DNA from: Elgaria multicarinata webbii
Lineage: Eukaryota; Chordata; Lepidosauria; Squamata; Anguidae
Length of the DNA stretch: 64,000 bases
NCBI RefSeq assembly: GCF_023053635.1
Contig: NC_086172.1
Span: 21,977,501 to 22,041,500 of the forward strand
Reading direction: 5' to 3'
A program made the translations under genes and the position numbers. Numbering within the stretch: the first letter of the stretch is position 1; the number at the start of each line of letters is the position of its first letter. This document shows positions 20,022 through 34,998 of the stretch, piece after piece. Under the pieces are notes generated by a model that searched no databases, had not been told where the DNA came from, and was given only the letters and a program-made list of their open reading frames with translations.

Positions 20022-20022
20022 A

Positions 20023-20080
<58 letters not shown>

Positions 20081-20385
20081 TATTGCATTTTTATACCGCC
20101 CAATAGCCAAAGCTTCCTGGGCGTTCACAAAAACTAAAACAATTCAAAGTGTAAAACAAACAGTATAAAAAAAACAAATTAAAACATACCATACATGATT
20201 AAAACATCCTGAAAACATCCTGAAAACATTCTAAGATTTCACTGGATAGGCCTGCCGGAATAGATCAGTCTTTATTGCTTTTTTAAATTCTGAAAGACTG
20301 TCAAGTTGACGAATCTCCTCCGGCAGGCCATTCCACAGTCTGGGAGCAGCAGAAGAGAAGGTCCTCTGGGTAACAGTTGTTATAT
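20022..20385 (-). mobile_element. L2-like LINE fragment preceded by (TTA)n
   Basis: A (TTA)n run at 20022-20081 joins TTTATACCGCCCAATAGCC. Further on are GATAGGCCTGCCGGAATAG and CCGGCAGGCCATTCCACAGT, collinear with the copy at 50930-51620. The LINE's 3' end is at the low coordinate. Confidence 0.7.
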
Positions 20386-20957
20386 ATACTTAACTAGCCT
20401 TTACTCCCCCCAAAATGATATCTAAAAACTATGTAATAAGAACACTTTTCTAGAAAGACTAGAGATGTAACATTTCTGAAAATAATGAAGCCATGAGGAT
20501 TTAAAAAAATCTCTGTAAGATTCTCCGCATAGTTATTTCATTCCTTATTAAAATTATTGATCTAAAGTGTATTTTGCTGATCAACATTTATGTTTCTCAA
20601 TGTGTGAGTAGGCGCCCCGTTGTGCATTCTTGACAGTAAATGTGCATTCTCGAAAGTTTGGGTTTGATCTGTGTTTCTGATGCTGTAGCGGTCATTTAAT
20701 GTAGTCTAATGTATTCAGCTTTGGCAACTGTCTGGCTTTATTTAGCCTGGCTTTCCTATCTGAGGTCAAACTGCAAGATAGTGAATATGTTGCATTTCAG
20801 TTGCTGACCTGGGGCCTTCGGGATGGACTGAGCTAAAAATTGGAAAAAGCGATGTGTGGAGAGCGAGCAAAGCTTCTGCCGACTCTTGTGGCTGGTGTTT
20901 CCCATAGACCTCATCTGACTTAACCCTGTACTTCCCCTTGGTTTGATAGGCAACAAG

Positions 20958-23640
<2,683 letters not shown>

Positions 23641-23716
23641 TTTGATTCATTGCGAATGATGGACAGTTCATGTCCCATTCCATCCACAGTATATGTGGAC
23701 CAAATAACTTACATTA

Positions 23717-23814
23717 AAGTGCAATCCTATGCATGTTTAGATGGGGGAAAGGCCTGGGGCCTGCTGGGAGTTGAAGCCTTTCCCCCCATCTAAACATGCA
23801 TAAGATTGCACCCT
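23717..23814. mobile_element. Palindromic MITE ('GCAATCCTATGCATGTTTAGAC'), near-perfect hairpin
   Basis: A left arm GTGCAATCCTATGCATGTTT and GATGGGGGAAAGGC face the exact inverse GCCTTTCCCCCCATC, then AACATGCATAAGATTGCACC. It is the most symmetric and probably one of the younger copies in the window. It lies in the probable METTL21A 3'UTR. Confidence 0.8.
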
Positions 23815-23928
23815 AAATATTTCCACCAGCCCCTCTTGCTTGTTTTGATTCATGTGGTAACTCAGACCATACAAAGTATGGCCCTGAATAATTAGTAAGC
23901 AAAATCATGGCTAGAACTGCATTTGAGG

Positions 23929-24247
23929 TAGGGTGACCATATGAAAAGGAGGACCGGGCTCCTGTATCTTTAACAGTTGCATAGAAAAGGGAATTTCAGC
24001 AGGTGTCGTTTGTGTATATGGAGAACCAGGTGAAATTCCTTCTTTATCACAACAGTTAAAGCTGCAGGAGCCCTGACCTCTTCTGTATCTGGTCAGAGGG
24101 CAGGGCTCCTGCAGCTTTAACTGTTGTGATGTAGAGAGAATTTCACCAGGTGCTGCACACATACAAATGACAACTGCTGAAATGCCTTTTTCTACAATAC
24201 TGTTAAAGATACAGGAGCCCTGTCTTCCTTTCCATATGATCACCCTA
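23929..24247. mobile_element. Long-hairpin MITE with hAT-like 7/8-bp target duplication
   Basis: The ends are TAGGGTGACCATATGAAA and TTTCCATATGATCACCCTA. Flanks TTTGAGG (23922-23928 and 24248-24254) match, or ATTTGAGG if one terminal A is shared. Nested arms repeat CAGGAGCCCT four times, and the centre pairs ACAACAGTTAAAGCTGCAGG with its inverse. The whole 319 bp would fold on itself. It has no coding capacity. Confidence 0.75.
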
Positions 24248-24770
24248 TTTGAGGAAGACTCAGACCTTTTTTCTCTGTGTAAGTGAAAAATTCAATTAGA
24301 TTCAGAGTACTGACATTTTGCTCTGTTTCCCACTGGCATTAAATGCATTATACTATTTGAAGGATTGATTTAAGAACATCTCAAGATGAGGCTCTTAGGT
24401 TTACCATTCCCCCAATGGAACAACAAATCATAATTATTCTATGGCTGGAAAGAAAAAGATGGAGACAGTTGCAAAGGAAATACTTTATTAGATTATGTAG
24501 AACAAGCCTGTTTGCTTGCTTGCTTGGAGACAATGAATTAGCTTTCTATCGGGTTGACTGTTACAGTAATTAAAGAAAACTTTTGTGTGTTGACAGTAAA
24601 GGGAGAGAAAAACAGCAACTCTTGATGTAGTCCTAATGAATGTAAAGGATTGGTCAAGAGAACAATTGTATCTGAGTAAGCCCAGCATATTTGAATTAGT
24701 GTTTTTGGGAAAATAAAAGTAACAATGCAAAAATGTGATCCTATTGCCAGTGCCACGTAAATGGTTAAAC

Positions 24771-24888
24771 CCAGCCTTCCCCAACCTGGTGCCCTCCAAG
24801 TGTGTTGGACTACAACTCCCATTATTCCTAGTCAGCATGGGGGTGATGGGGTTTGTAATCCAACACATCTGGAGGATACCAGGTTGGG
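24771..24888. mobile_element. Palindromic MITE ('CCAACCTGGTGCCCTCC' family)
   Basis: The left arm CCCCAACCTGGTGCCCTCCA, then GTTGGACTACAACTCCCAT, faces the right arm GTTTGTAATCCAACACATC and ATACCAGGTTGGG. Other copies are at 44722 and 61524. Confidence 0.7.
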
Positions 24889-25654
24889 TTGACTGATTAT
24901 TGGAATTGTTCTTTTGCCCGTACTTCCATCAGTGGTCTTCAACCCAACACTGATGAGATATCCTCAGTACTATTATTGGTGATGGCCAAAGGGGGCTTGC
25001 TTGGTGTGAGAGGACCATGTGAAAAAGGGGGAACATTTGGGAGTCTAGTGGCAGGAAGGGGTAGTGGGAAGCTCCTTTGGGTGGGAGTGATGGGATTGGA
25101 ATAGGTAGGAAATTGGCTCTAATTCCTTTTAATCTTTTTCTGTGTCTAGTTCTGTGTGTGAAGCTTCAGAACACTTTAATATTTGTTCAGTGGGGTTATG
25201 TATTTCGTAAAAATAATAATAATAAATGAAATGAAATGTATCCTAAAGGCTTGGAAGCAGGGTTGGCTGGAAACAAAGAAACACACTCTTAATTAAGCTA
25301 TATGGACAAACGCTTTTCAGTGTCCTGCTACGCGGCTATCTCTTGAACAGATATATATGGGGAACATATGTACATAGAAGGCGGGAACCTTTGAAAGCAG
25401 CCGGAATTCTTTGAAAAAAGGTTTCTAGCTCTGTGACCAGAAATTTTAGATGTTAAATAAATTGGGAAAAGGAGAAAAGAACGGTATAAAATGTCTCTAT
25501 TTGTATTGCGTGCTTTGTAATACATGTTTGTTTGGAATTAAAAGGCATATAGCCTGCAGAAATGGGAAGGTTAGGTCCGAGTATTGAGGCATAACAGAAG
25601 CAGAAATACTGGCCTGGGAATAATGGGACTTGCAGGACATATTGGGCAAATTAA

Positions 25655-25731
25655 GGTTGCAATCCTATATTGATTTACCTGCGAGGAAGACCCATTGGAC
25701 CCAATGAACTTACTTTTGAACAGACATGTAG
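25655..25731. mobile_element. Palindromic MITE ('AGTAAGTCCCACTGA' family)
   Basis: It reads GTTGCAATCCTATATTGATT, then GAAGACCCATTGGACCC, AATGAACTTACTTTTGAACAG and a closing ACATGTAG. It lies directly beside a CR1 terminus. Confidence 0.6.
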
Positions 25732-25732
25732 T

Positions 25733-26172
25733 AGAATCATAGAATAACAGAGTTGGAAGGGGCCTACAAAGCCATCGAGTCCAACCCCCTGCTCAATGCA
25801 GGAATCCACCCTAAAGCATCCCTGACAGATGCTTGTCCAGCTGCCTCTTGAAGGCCTCTAGTGTGGGAGAGCCCACAACCTCCCTAGGTAATTGATTCCA
25901 TTGTCATACTGCTCTAACAGTCAGGAAGTTTTTCCTGATGTCCAGCTGGAATCTGGCTTCCTTTAACTTGAGCCTGTTATTCTGTGTCCTGCACTCTGGG
26001 AGGATCGAGAAGAGATCCTGGCCCTCCTGTTTGTGACAACCTTTTAAGTATTTGAAGAGGGCTATCATGTCTCCCCTCAATCTTCTCTTCTCCGGGCTAA
26101 ACATGCCCAGTTCTTTCAGTCTCTCTTCACAGGTCTTTGTTTCCAGACCCCTGATCATCCTGGTTGCTAGAT
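25733..26172 (-). mobile_element. CR1 LINE, 5'-truncated, ORF2 C-terminus and tail
   Basis: On the minus strand it translates to [37 protein letters not shown] and [13 protein letters not shown], then the CR1 tail and an ATTCTATGATTCTA end at 25733. It is collinear with the 7518-8222 copy. An open frame runs past the element's 5' end into flanking DNA to 26272, but that extension is not CR1. Confidence 0.85.
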
Positions 26173-26265
26173 GGCTTTGTAAGTTTTTCTTCTTGGCTAT
26201 TAACTGATGCCACCTGAACGACTCTTCATACTGTTCCCTTAAACTGAATTCATTCACAGAGACTA

Positions 26266-26411
26266 AGGCCATAGCTAGACCTAAGGTTTATCTCTGGATC
26301 GTCCAGGGGTCAAACCTGTTCATCTAGGTGACACACAGGGGATCCAGTGCTCAGGCAGGGGCGAACCCTGGATGATCCCAGGATAAACCTTAGGTCTAGC
26401 TGTGGCCTATG
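26266..26411. mobile_element. Harbinger-like MITE, 'GGCCATAGCTAGACC' ends
   Basis: The left end AGGCCATAGCTAGACCTAAG faces the right end CTTAGGTCTAGCTGTGGCCT. The core has GGATCGTCC, ACACACAGGGGATCC and GATGATCCCAGG, the same core as copies with different termini at 1816 and 3869. Confidence 0.7.
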
Positions 26412-26559
26412 TTGACTAATTATAACTGCCAGTGGAGCAGGAAACCAGTCCAAATTTGGGTGAAAAGCGTATAGTGGATGTGCTAGCTACCTTCTTTCTT
26501 GGAGAGAGGACCTGGCCATGCTCTAGAAACACTGAGCCTTGGTTACTGTAATGGGTCGT

Positions 26560-27130
26560 ATTATTCCCTACCGCTTGTCAAAGGCTGCCTTCGAAAAGCA
26601 ATAAGAAACTTCAGCTGATGCATATCACTAAATAGTACCGACTGCTGTGAACGTGCTAAAAAATCTTATTTATTTGAATTGTACCTGCCTCTCTACCAAA
26701 ATATGGCACTCAAAGCTTGACCAGCTCTCCATCCAAGCCCGATTCAAAGTGCTGTTAAAACCCTAAACAGTTGGTTTCTGGGCTACCTATAGGACCACCT
26801 TCCTCCTCATGAACCTGTCATCTCCATTTGAGGCTCCTCTGGATGTACCCTTTTAAGGTTAGGCAAGTCTTTATAGAAATCCTAGAACTTTCCCCCTAGA
26901 TATATTCGCCTGGTGCCATCTCTGAGGTGCCAGAGGTTCCACCCAAGTGCCTTTAACGGTACTTGAGGCCCTTATAATTATTTCAGCTGTTTTTATCTGC
27001 TGGTGACCTTTTTTCCTTTTGTTTTTAAGATCTCTGTGGTTTTACTGGGTTTTTTTGACACCGTGTTATTGTTTTATTTCTCTTGTAATCTGCTTGGATG
27101 CCTATTGTGGTGAAAGATACGATTCTAATC
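26560..27130 (+). mobile_element. Old L2-like LINE fragment
   Basis: The degraded sequence keeps the order seen in L2 copies: an AAGGCTGCCTTCGAAAAGCA stretch, CCCGATTCAAAGTGCTG, the segment before the stop, and a T-rich 3' region with TAATCTGCTTGGATGCC. No open frame survives. Confidence 0.45.
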
Positions 27131-28600
27131 CTATTAATACAGTTAATGAGAACCTGGGCAGCTTTATGAGTTTAGTCCAGCAATGTAATCATGCACATTT
27201 TACAGGCTTATACAATAAAAGAAGATGGTCACATTTACTTTGTAGAGGAACTAGATCATAAGAGTCTCATAATAAATTTCCTGTTATCATTTGGTCACTA
27301 TTCTTTTTCCTGAGTCAAACATGTTATTTTAGTACCTTTTATAACCAGTGGCAAAAAATATTATATCATACTGCTTTCCCCCATTCTAACAGTGGGAAAA
27401 CCACACCTACCAAAACAATTTGAAAATCCTGTGGGGAAGTACAATTTTACAGGGACAAAAATTCCCCCCAAAATGGTTTTCCTCCCCTATCCTCTTTTTG
27501 TATTGTTTATTGAATAGCTTTCAAGATTTTTACAACAGAAGAATCATCTTCCAACCCCAAATTATATGTTGGTGATATAGGACTTCTCAACAAACCTGTT
27601 TCCCTCTAGGATGAATGTGAGAATGCATATACATATTAGAACCAATGAGTATTAATGCACATACTAGCTTTTCTTTGGTATTTCCCTTACAGATAATGGA
27701 TTTGGAGATCCCTATATCAGTACAACCAGACTAAAAGAACAACTTCCCTCCTAAATTCTATGACTTCATGAAGAAAACATAGTTTAAGAGGTGCTTATAT
27801 TTAAAGGGAATATCTGCAATGCCATCAGAGACCGGATCTTGTCCAGCATGTACAAGAATATTTTGAAAATATATAGATGAAATTCCATTTGACAGATGGA
27901 ACAATGCACATTTATTCTATTGACCTCTGAATCTTAAATACTCCATCTGAGCAGTGTTAATGTCTCTTGGGTGATTTGCAAATGTCCATATGCAGCCACT
28001 AGCTGGAAATGTACAATTTCTCATGCAAGGTTCTAGCAAGAGGTATAAAACAGTCCTTACATCGGGGGTGGGGGGAGCTTACACACTCAGCTGGATGCTT
28101 TGGGGTCAACAAAATCTTGTTAGACAGGTAACTTGAAATCAAATTTATATTTTGTCAGGAAAACCTCTGTAAATGTAATAATGGTTAACAAATAATCAAA
28201 GATGGTCATACGTTGCTTTCTATGATGAAAATATCAAATATGGGAAATAAATTTAAAATGACAGTAGGTTTTGAAAGGGCCTCATTGTGTTTTAGAACTC
28301 AGCTGATTCACTTATTCTGTGTTCCAGTTCTCTAGCCTTAAAGAATCATTCCACCCAAACCAGCATGTAATGGAACACATTCTAAGGCACGTGCTCAGTT
28401 TGAGCTGAGCTGGAGAGTCTATTCACTGCAGAGCCTACTCCCTTGTGTCAACTGAAAGTAATCCTTAGAAACACTATTACATGGTCGGACATTTCATGAA
28501 TTGTACTCCACATTGTCTTTGGGACTGGGTGGCTGGGAAGAAAATGGCCATGGCTGTAGCCTCCACATTTTCCCATTAGCAAAATAGGAACAATACGGAC
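27131..28600. other. METTL21A-CREB1 intergenic, unique
   Basis: The stretch is AT-rich with no recognised repeat or gene. The two convergent genes end on either side of it. Confidence 0.5.
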
Positions 28601-31600
28601 ATCGTTCAGGGGATTACCCAATTGAAACTCCTTTATTAAGATACATATTTACTCCTGACTACTTGGCAATTATTGCTAAAGCCAAGACATCTAAATAAAT
28701 GACCCCCTCTCTAAAAAAAAGAGACTTCAAAATGATTTTAAAAGCATGTTTATGTGTCTGCACATAAATGTGTAAAAAGGGTGTTATGACAGTTTATACC
28801 ACAAATTTTACAGTAAGAAAAAGCACTTTTATGACAATAATTCACAAATTCACAAGGATCACTTTAATATACAAAGCAATTACTAGCATTCTGAAACACA
28901 AAGCAGTTAGTATGTACATAATGTTAATAAAAATGCAGTATAACTCAGTACATTAAAAACAGAAAGCACAAAAGGATAAATTACAAAATTAAAACAGGGA
29001 TGTTTCAAGGAAATAGGGAATTCTCAAATTAACTTAATCCATGTCTTGTTCATATTTCTCTGCTTAGTAATTTCATTTCAAGAGAAAGCATTTTTAAAGT
29101 TCAATACCCTGTTTTGTGCTGATTGTTTTGGGTAAAGAATCAGAAATGGGGGAGAGTGAATTTCATTAAATAAAAATAACATAGCCATCCCCACTCCAGA
29201 AACTTCCCATGTTATTCTAAAGAAATTGCAAATTCTTACTGTGAAAACTGATATCCAAATGCAACAGGAAGAATTTTTTACAGAAGATGTTTACATTGCT
29301 CCTCAAACCAGAACGTTGATATATGAAGTAGTCATACTTTAAATGTATTTGAGGGTCTAACATTTAGCTTCTTGTTCTTTCAAAGTAGGAATAATTGTAC
29401 TACACAAATATGGAGTGGCACCTGGATAAAGTACAACTTGTAGAAAACATTTTTTAAACAATCCTTCAATTATTTATCATGGCCTTTCTGATTACAACAC
29501 ACATTGTTTTATTCTTCTCCTCTCCTGTGTCATTCTATCTCAGATTGTCCCTCATATATCTGGCTAAGGATGAGGCTTAAGCAACTGACTCTGATACAGT
29601 ATTCTCCTAAGGATAGCAAATGCTTGTTTACACGATCAATTATTTTGAAACGAATTCTTCTTAAGCTTGCGCCAATCTCTGATTTGTTTACATGATCAAC
29701 AACAGATCAATCAGGAGGAGGCATTATAGCAAGAAGAACCTCCAGATAAGTAGTATGTAGATGTGACTTAAGTTCACTGTAGGGTTACAGCAGTTCTTGT
29801 TGGTGTGCAATTATGAGTGGCTCACATTCAGAATACACTGCAGGTGTATGGTGAACACTAGGACCTTGACACTTTATTTTGGCAGTCATGTACCCAGAAA
29901 TAAATTCACTTTCTCCCAGCGTAGTTATCTTCTCATTATACTGAGGTAACCTGCAGATCCCACTTGACACTCTACAGATTTATTTAGCATCCCAGAAATC
30001 AATGCTCCATACCTCTTAATATAGAAACAAAATGTTGAAATGTTACATATACACAAACCCTGAGAAAGTGAGCAAGGGGGTGTAGGAAGATGTCATGAGA
30101 TTCCTTACCGATGTAAACAAGGTACAATGTTTCACAATCACAATTCTGAACAAACCCCGGGACTTGTTACACCTGATGGTGTAAACAAGCTTTTAAAAGG
30201 CATGAAATTTTACTTCAGGTTGGCAAGGGAGCTGCACATGCAGAACCAAAAATACATTTGTGCTAAAAATTGTCTCTCCATCCTGACTATAGTTTGCATA
30301 ATTTTTAAAAACCCATTTCCAGTTGAAATATTTGGGGTTACTTTCTGATCTACTTGCTATTGATTTCTCTTCTTGTACTGAATGACTTGAGCTATGAAAT
30401 CTGAATGTATTACAAAGCAGCGGACTGCTAATATCAGCACCACTTAGTTATTTATTTAACAGTTTCAAGATGGCTGTGCTTCTCAATATATTCAGGAGTC
30501 ACTAGGGGAGTCTTTAAATTTAGAAGATCAACAAAATCTGACCATAGGGAAAATATATGCAACCACTGGTTCAAGCTACATATAAATACACCCATTTTAC
30601 AATAAAAGATTCAACGTGATAGCTAATGTCAACTCATCTCAATTCACTGGGAAATAGTCAAGAGTTATGGTTAGGTTACGTAGCTCCATCATTAGGTAAA
30701 AAGAATCTGAATTTCTTGCATTTCTATCCCCAGGATTCAATTCCTGAAATAATCCATTCTATTCAAAAACTACAACATGTAGTTAATTTCACTGACATTT
30801 GATTTTCCTTCTTGCCTTATGATTGTTCCTATAACTATTAACCTCTATCACATTTCCACTGGCATTAGAAGTAATGGAATCCTAACTTACACGGACATCT
30901 ACATCTTTGGTACCACTTTGTGCAGAGCCCCTTGAAAGAATAGCCTCCGTTGGGGGTTCTCCTGAGTCAGTTGATTAGTCATGAGATGCATACAGATAAA
31001 ATGTTCACAACACGCATGCTAGGAGCGCCTGAAAATTAAGCAAGAGCAAAACCACATGATTAATACCCTGAAGTCTATCTCCTGCTGGGCTGCACTTTGG
31101 GCTGTTTCCTCCTGCATGTAGGAAAGGTCCCACACACGTTAAAAGCTAGGATGTCAGAGGGAAGAGGGCTATATCTGAACATTCTCCCTAACATGCTAGA
31201 TTATTTTACGTGTAGTATTTTTTATTTATTTTTTACAGGCGGGATCAAACATTCAATTACCAACCTGCTGTCTGAATTGGTACAGACCAGCTGTAAATAT
31301 CATACAAGGCTGCTGATCACGTGTTTCAGCTCTTATACATAATTTTGCTGATGCTAAGAGTTCTCCCCTTTCTGATCATTATTTAGTTTCAGATAAGAAT
31401 GTGGTTTCTGAAATAGAGATACTACAGAACTGCCCAACCTGTCTGGACAGAAGTGTGCTTTCACCTTCAAGTAACGCTACTGACAATCACTGAAGCCTGG
31501 AGTAAGCTGTTAAAAACCTCACAAATTTTTAAAAATTGAGCAAACCTTTTTCTGGTATGTGAACAACAACAACAACGACGACAAAAGGGCGCATTCATTC

Positions 31601-34600
31601 CCTTCGTATAACCCCAAATGTTTTCCAATTGGTTTTGCCTTAAGTTTATAGCTGCCAAAGAGACAAAGCACAAAGTGAAGAACTTGGGAACGAGAGGAGC
31701 TTTAAACAGTTGACGTCATTTCCTAATTCACCAGCTGAACAAAAAAAAAATTAAAGAAAAAATTGCAGTGAAATAAGATAACTGAAAACGGATAAGTGAA
31801 CAACAGTACAACATATCAATAAGCGCCAGAATAATGTAGCTCAAACTACTGGAAGTGGTGGGGGGGGGAGGAGGAGAGAAGAAGCCTGACGCATGTGCGT
31901 GCATACACACCCCACCCCACCCACTCTCTCTCACTAAAACTTATTTTCTGATCTCAATATACTATAATACTCAGCATTCCTGACTTAGAAGCTCTCAGAG
32001 CTATAGATTATATACTGTGTATATATATATATATATATATATTTTATATATGTACATATTTTATACATGAGCATTTCCCAAGAATATCTGTTAGAAGAGC
32101 ACCCTGGGCAATATTTTAACTGCCTGCATGGTGCTTTTTTGTATGTGTAAAATATAGAACCTGTACTTAAAACCAATTCTATGTATGACGACTATGATGG
32201 AGCTCTAGCCCTTTTTACGCCTCTTTCTCAGTTAAGCCTGTCAAATCGTCCCTTAGTAAAATTTCTGTTACTCAGAGGGGGCAAGTGCGTAACAGCTGAA
32301 TCACAGAATCTTGCTGTTAACTCAATAAATTAGTAATGTACAAAATGAGGATTTTTCGCATTGTCTTTTGGCTATTAGAATTGCAACTCACAGATCAATA
32401 AACCAGTGCCAGTTTTGTACTTGGGTTAACAAAACATAATTCATACTACATGAAGAATGCCAGTTGCCTAAATATCTCGGTATTGGAGAAGTAAAACTTT
32501 ACTAAAATGTTATCTTATTGCTGGTGAAAGATTACAGAATGAATAACCCTGAATTTACCTATAGGACTATCACAACTGATACAGTAACACTGCAAGCAAT
32601 CTATACTGAGCCTCTTTTGTAAACCAAGTGAACCCTGGAAAGGCCACGGCTAGGATAGGGTCAGCCCCATAAGAACGCATTCTGCCGGTGGCCTCTCTGC
32701 TGAAATACCTCCGATAATTACAGAGGATGCCAAAATAGTGGTGGTCGTTTTTCCTTTGTGGTCTTTGTTTCCCTGCCCTGTCCCAGATACTATCTCTATA
32801 AAAGAAATATTAGATTATTGCATGATTTTGATACAATTTAAACAAATAATCTAACACAAAAATAGCTAGTTTTATATAGAAGTGATTTTTTTAAAAAAAA
32901 AACCCTAAGTCAAAAATATCACATACAATTGGTTTCAATGAGATTGGTAATATAACAATGACATCTGCAAAATTAACAGTTCATGATTCTATCAATGATT
33001 TTTTTAGGGGGTGGGACAACCAACCCCACAATGAAGGTAAATGTCGTGGATTTAAGTTATCCATAATCTTTCCTCCCAAATCTTTGCAAGAATCTCCTTT
33101 TTTTAAAAAAAAGATTATTTTGTGAGAATTAAAAAGTTTCCAGAATGGCAGTCCTTATTTATAGATTTCTATTCCGCCTCATCCAATTTGCCCAAGGCAC
33201 ATCGCAATCTAGATATAACATATCTTACACAACATGTTAAAGATGCCTTAGTTTTCTAACCCTATAGTAGGAAGAAAACCAACTTTGCCCACCAAATAAA
33301 AATAGGTCTTATAAAAGGCTGCTTAAAACTAGATTTGATAACTTATTTTTTAATTCTAAGAATCGTTACTTTGTGACATGTCATAAAAACAAACAAAAAA
33401 AGACTTATGTCTAGGTTTGTATATGTTGTTGCTAGTATATGTAAAGATCAAAATGATTGGGACTAAACTTTCAAAATAAATTTATGTTCTCTAGTCCAAA
33501 TGTTTTGATAAACAATAGAAATTCTAATCTTTATCTGAGGGTTTGTTGTAATCATGTTATTCTTAAGATTCTTGCAAAAAAAATTAGGGAAAGGGTAGCT
33601 GCTTTCTTTTTCAACCTGTGGGGTTTAATCTAAATTTCTGAAGATTCCTAAATTACAGAGTTCTACTCAAATCAGTTGGCTTAACTGGGCTATCAGTGTT
33701 TGATAAGTCAGTTCACTGGATGTATTTCACACTGTTTAAGTACATAATGGGCAAATCTTTAACAAAGATTTTTCTTGACCTTCTGCATTCAAAAGTGTTA
33801 ACATTAAACTCCCTTTGGGGACAAGAAAATTGGAAGGTATTGAGAGAGAGAAAATATCATGAACTAGTATTTGAAGACCTAATTAGAAAGGCTCTTAAGT
33901 TTTTCTTTCTTCGCCTAGTGTACCCTGTGTTCGCTATGTTTCTGCTAATGGTTGGATAATTTCACCTCTGAATAGAGCAAACCAAAAGGGTAATGCTTTA
34001 ATGAATGGTTCTTTCTACTAGTGTCACTGTTTTCTAAACTTGAGCTGTACTTTACTATTCTTATACCACTAGGAGTTCATGTCCCATCAGAATATCAAAG
34101 GTATTTGGTGATTTTTTCATGTGCATTCATAAGACTGAATACATGAAACAATTACAGAAAATCAATGTAATTATCCTTACAGTATAGAAAAGCTTCAAGA
34201 AACCAGATAGAATGTACAGGTGAGCTACCTGCCTTCTGCTTAACTCTACTCTACATGTTCATTTAATTCCTGCTACTGCATACCTATACACCTGAAGTAC
34301 ATATCCTTTGGCATCATCCCACCACATAGCTGTACACTTTGATAATAGAAGTTTGAAACCATGCAACAATTTGGCAACCATAGCTTCCTCAGTGCATCAT
34401 ACCTTGGTTATGCGTGTGGCCCACCAAATACATCAGGGCAGAGGCTGGGGGTGACTGTCTCTAAGGCATTCAGATGAGCTCAGCGCTAACTCTTGAAACC
34501 ATTATGAAGTACCCCACCCCCCACCCCCCAATAACTTCACAAGTGAACACTGTGATTCCTTGAAGAGGATGGGAGACGAGGAAGTCTGTTCTTTTTCTTC

Positions 34601-34853
34601 ACTCTCAGGATGCACTGTGATGAAAATAACTTGGGGCCAGGGAGGGAGGGAGGAGGAGAAGTGGAGGCAGGTGTTTCAGCATTCACAGTTTAATACAAAG
34701 CACAGTCGAATTAAATTCTGCAGTTGCTTTCAGGCAGTTTTGCGCGTAGAAAAAAAAGAAATGTTTAGAAAATAAAACGTCCACTTTGTCTTCCTGGCTG
34801 TAACCAAACCAGTCTTTCTCCCACATTAACAAACCAAAAACGGGGATCTAAAA
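28600..34853 (-). other. CREB1: Probable long 3'UTR of CREB1
   Basis: From the CREB1 stop down to about 28600 the DNA is AT-rich and almost free of the MITEs, CR1 and L2 that crowd the rest of the window. This is what a conserved, transcribed 3'UTR would look like, and mammalian CREB1 has a multi-kilobase 3'UTR. A minus-strand AATAAA lies at 28632-28637, among several candidates. A (TA)n run is at 32020-32042. A degraded repeat-like tail near 33155-33230 is the only suspected insertion. The 3' end is inferred. Confidence 0.5.
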
Positions 34854-34998
34854 TTAATCCGATTTGTGGCAATAAAGGTCCTTAAGTGCTTTTAGCTCTT
34901 CAATCAATGTCTTGTTTTGGTTTTCAAGCACAGCCACTCTGTTTTCTAGACATTTGACATATTCCTTTTTCTTCCTGCGGCACTCACGTGCTGCCTCC
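34854..34998 (-). CDS. CREB1: CREB1 last coding exon (bZIP)
   Basis: It encodes the end of Arg280 to Asp327: EAARECRRKKKEYVKCLENR, then VAVLENQNKTLIEELKAL and KDLYCHKSD, with the TAA stop at 34854-34856. It holds the rear of the DNA-binding basic region and the whole leucine zipper. The minus-strand acceptor GTCTACAG precedes it. Confidence 0.97.

Larger units (their letters stand above)
23641..25732 (+). other. METTL21A: METTL21A 3'UTR/flank with repeats
   Basis: This follows the METTL21A stop. A MITE begins about 75 bp after it. The first good AATAAA on the plus strand is at 24712-24717, and others are near 25454, so the polyadenylation site is undecided. Named elements inside are listed separately. 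The rest shows nothing recognisable. Confidence 0.4.
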
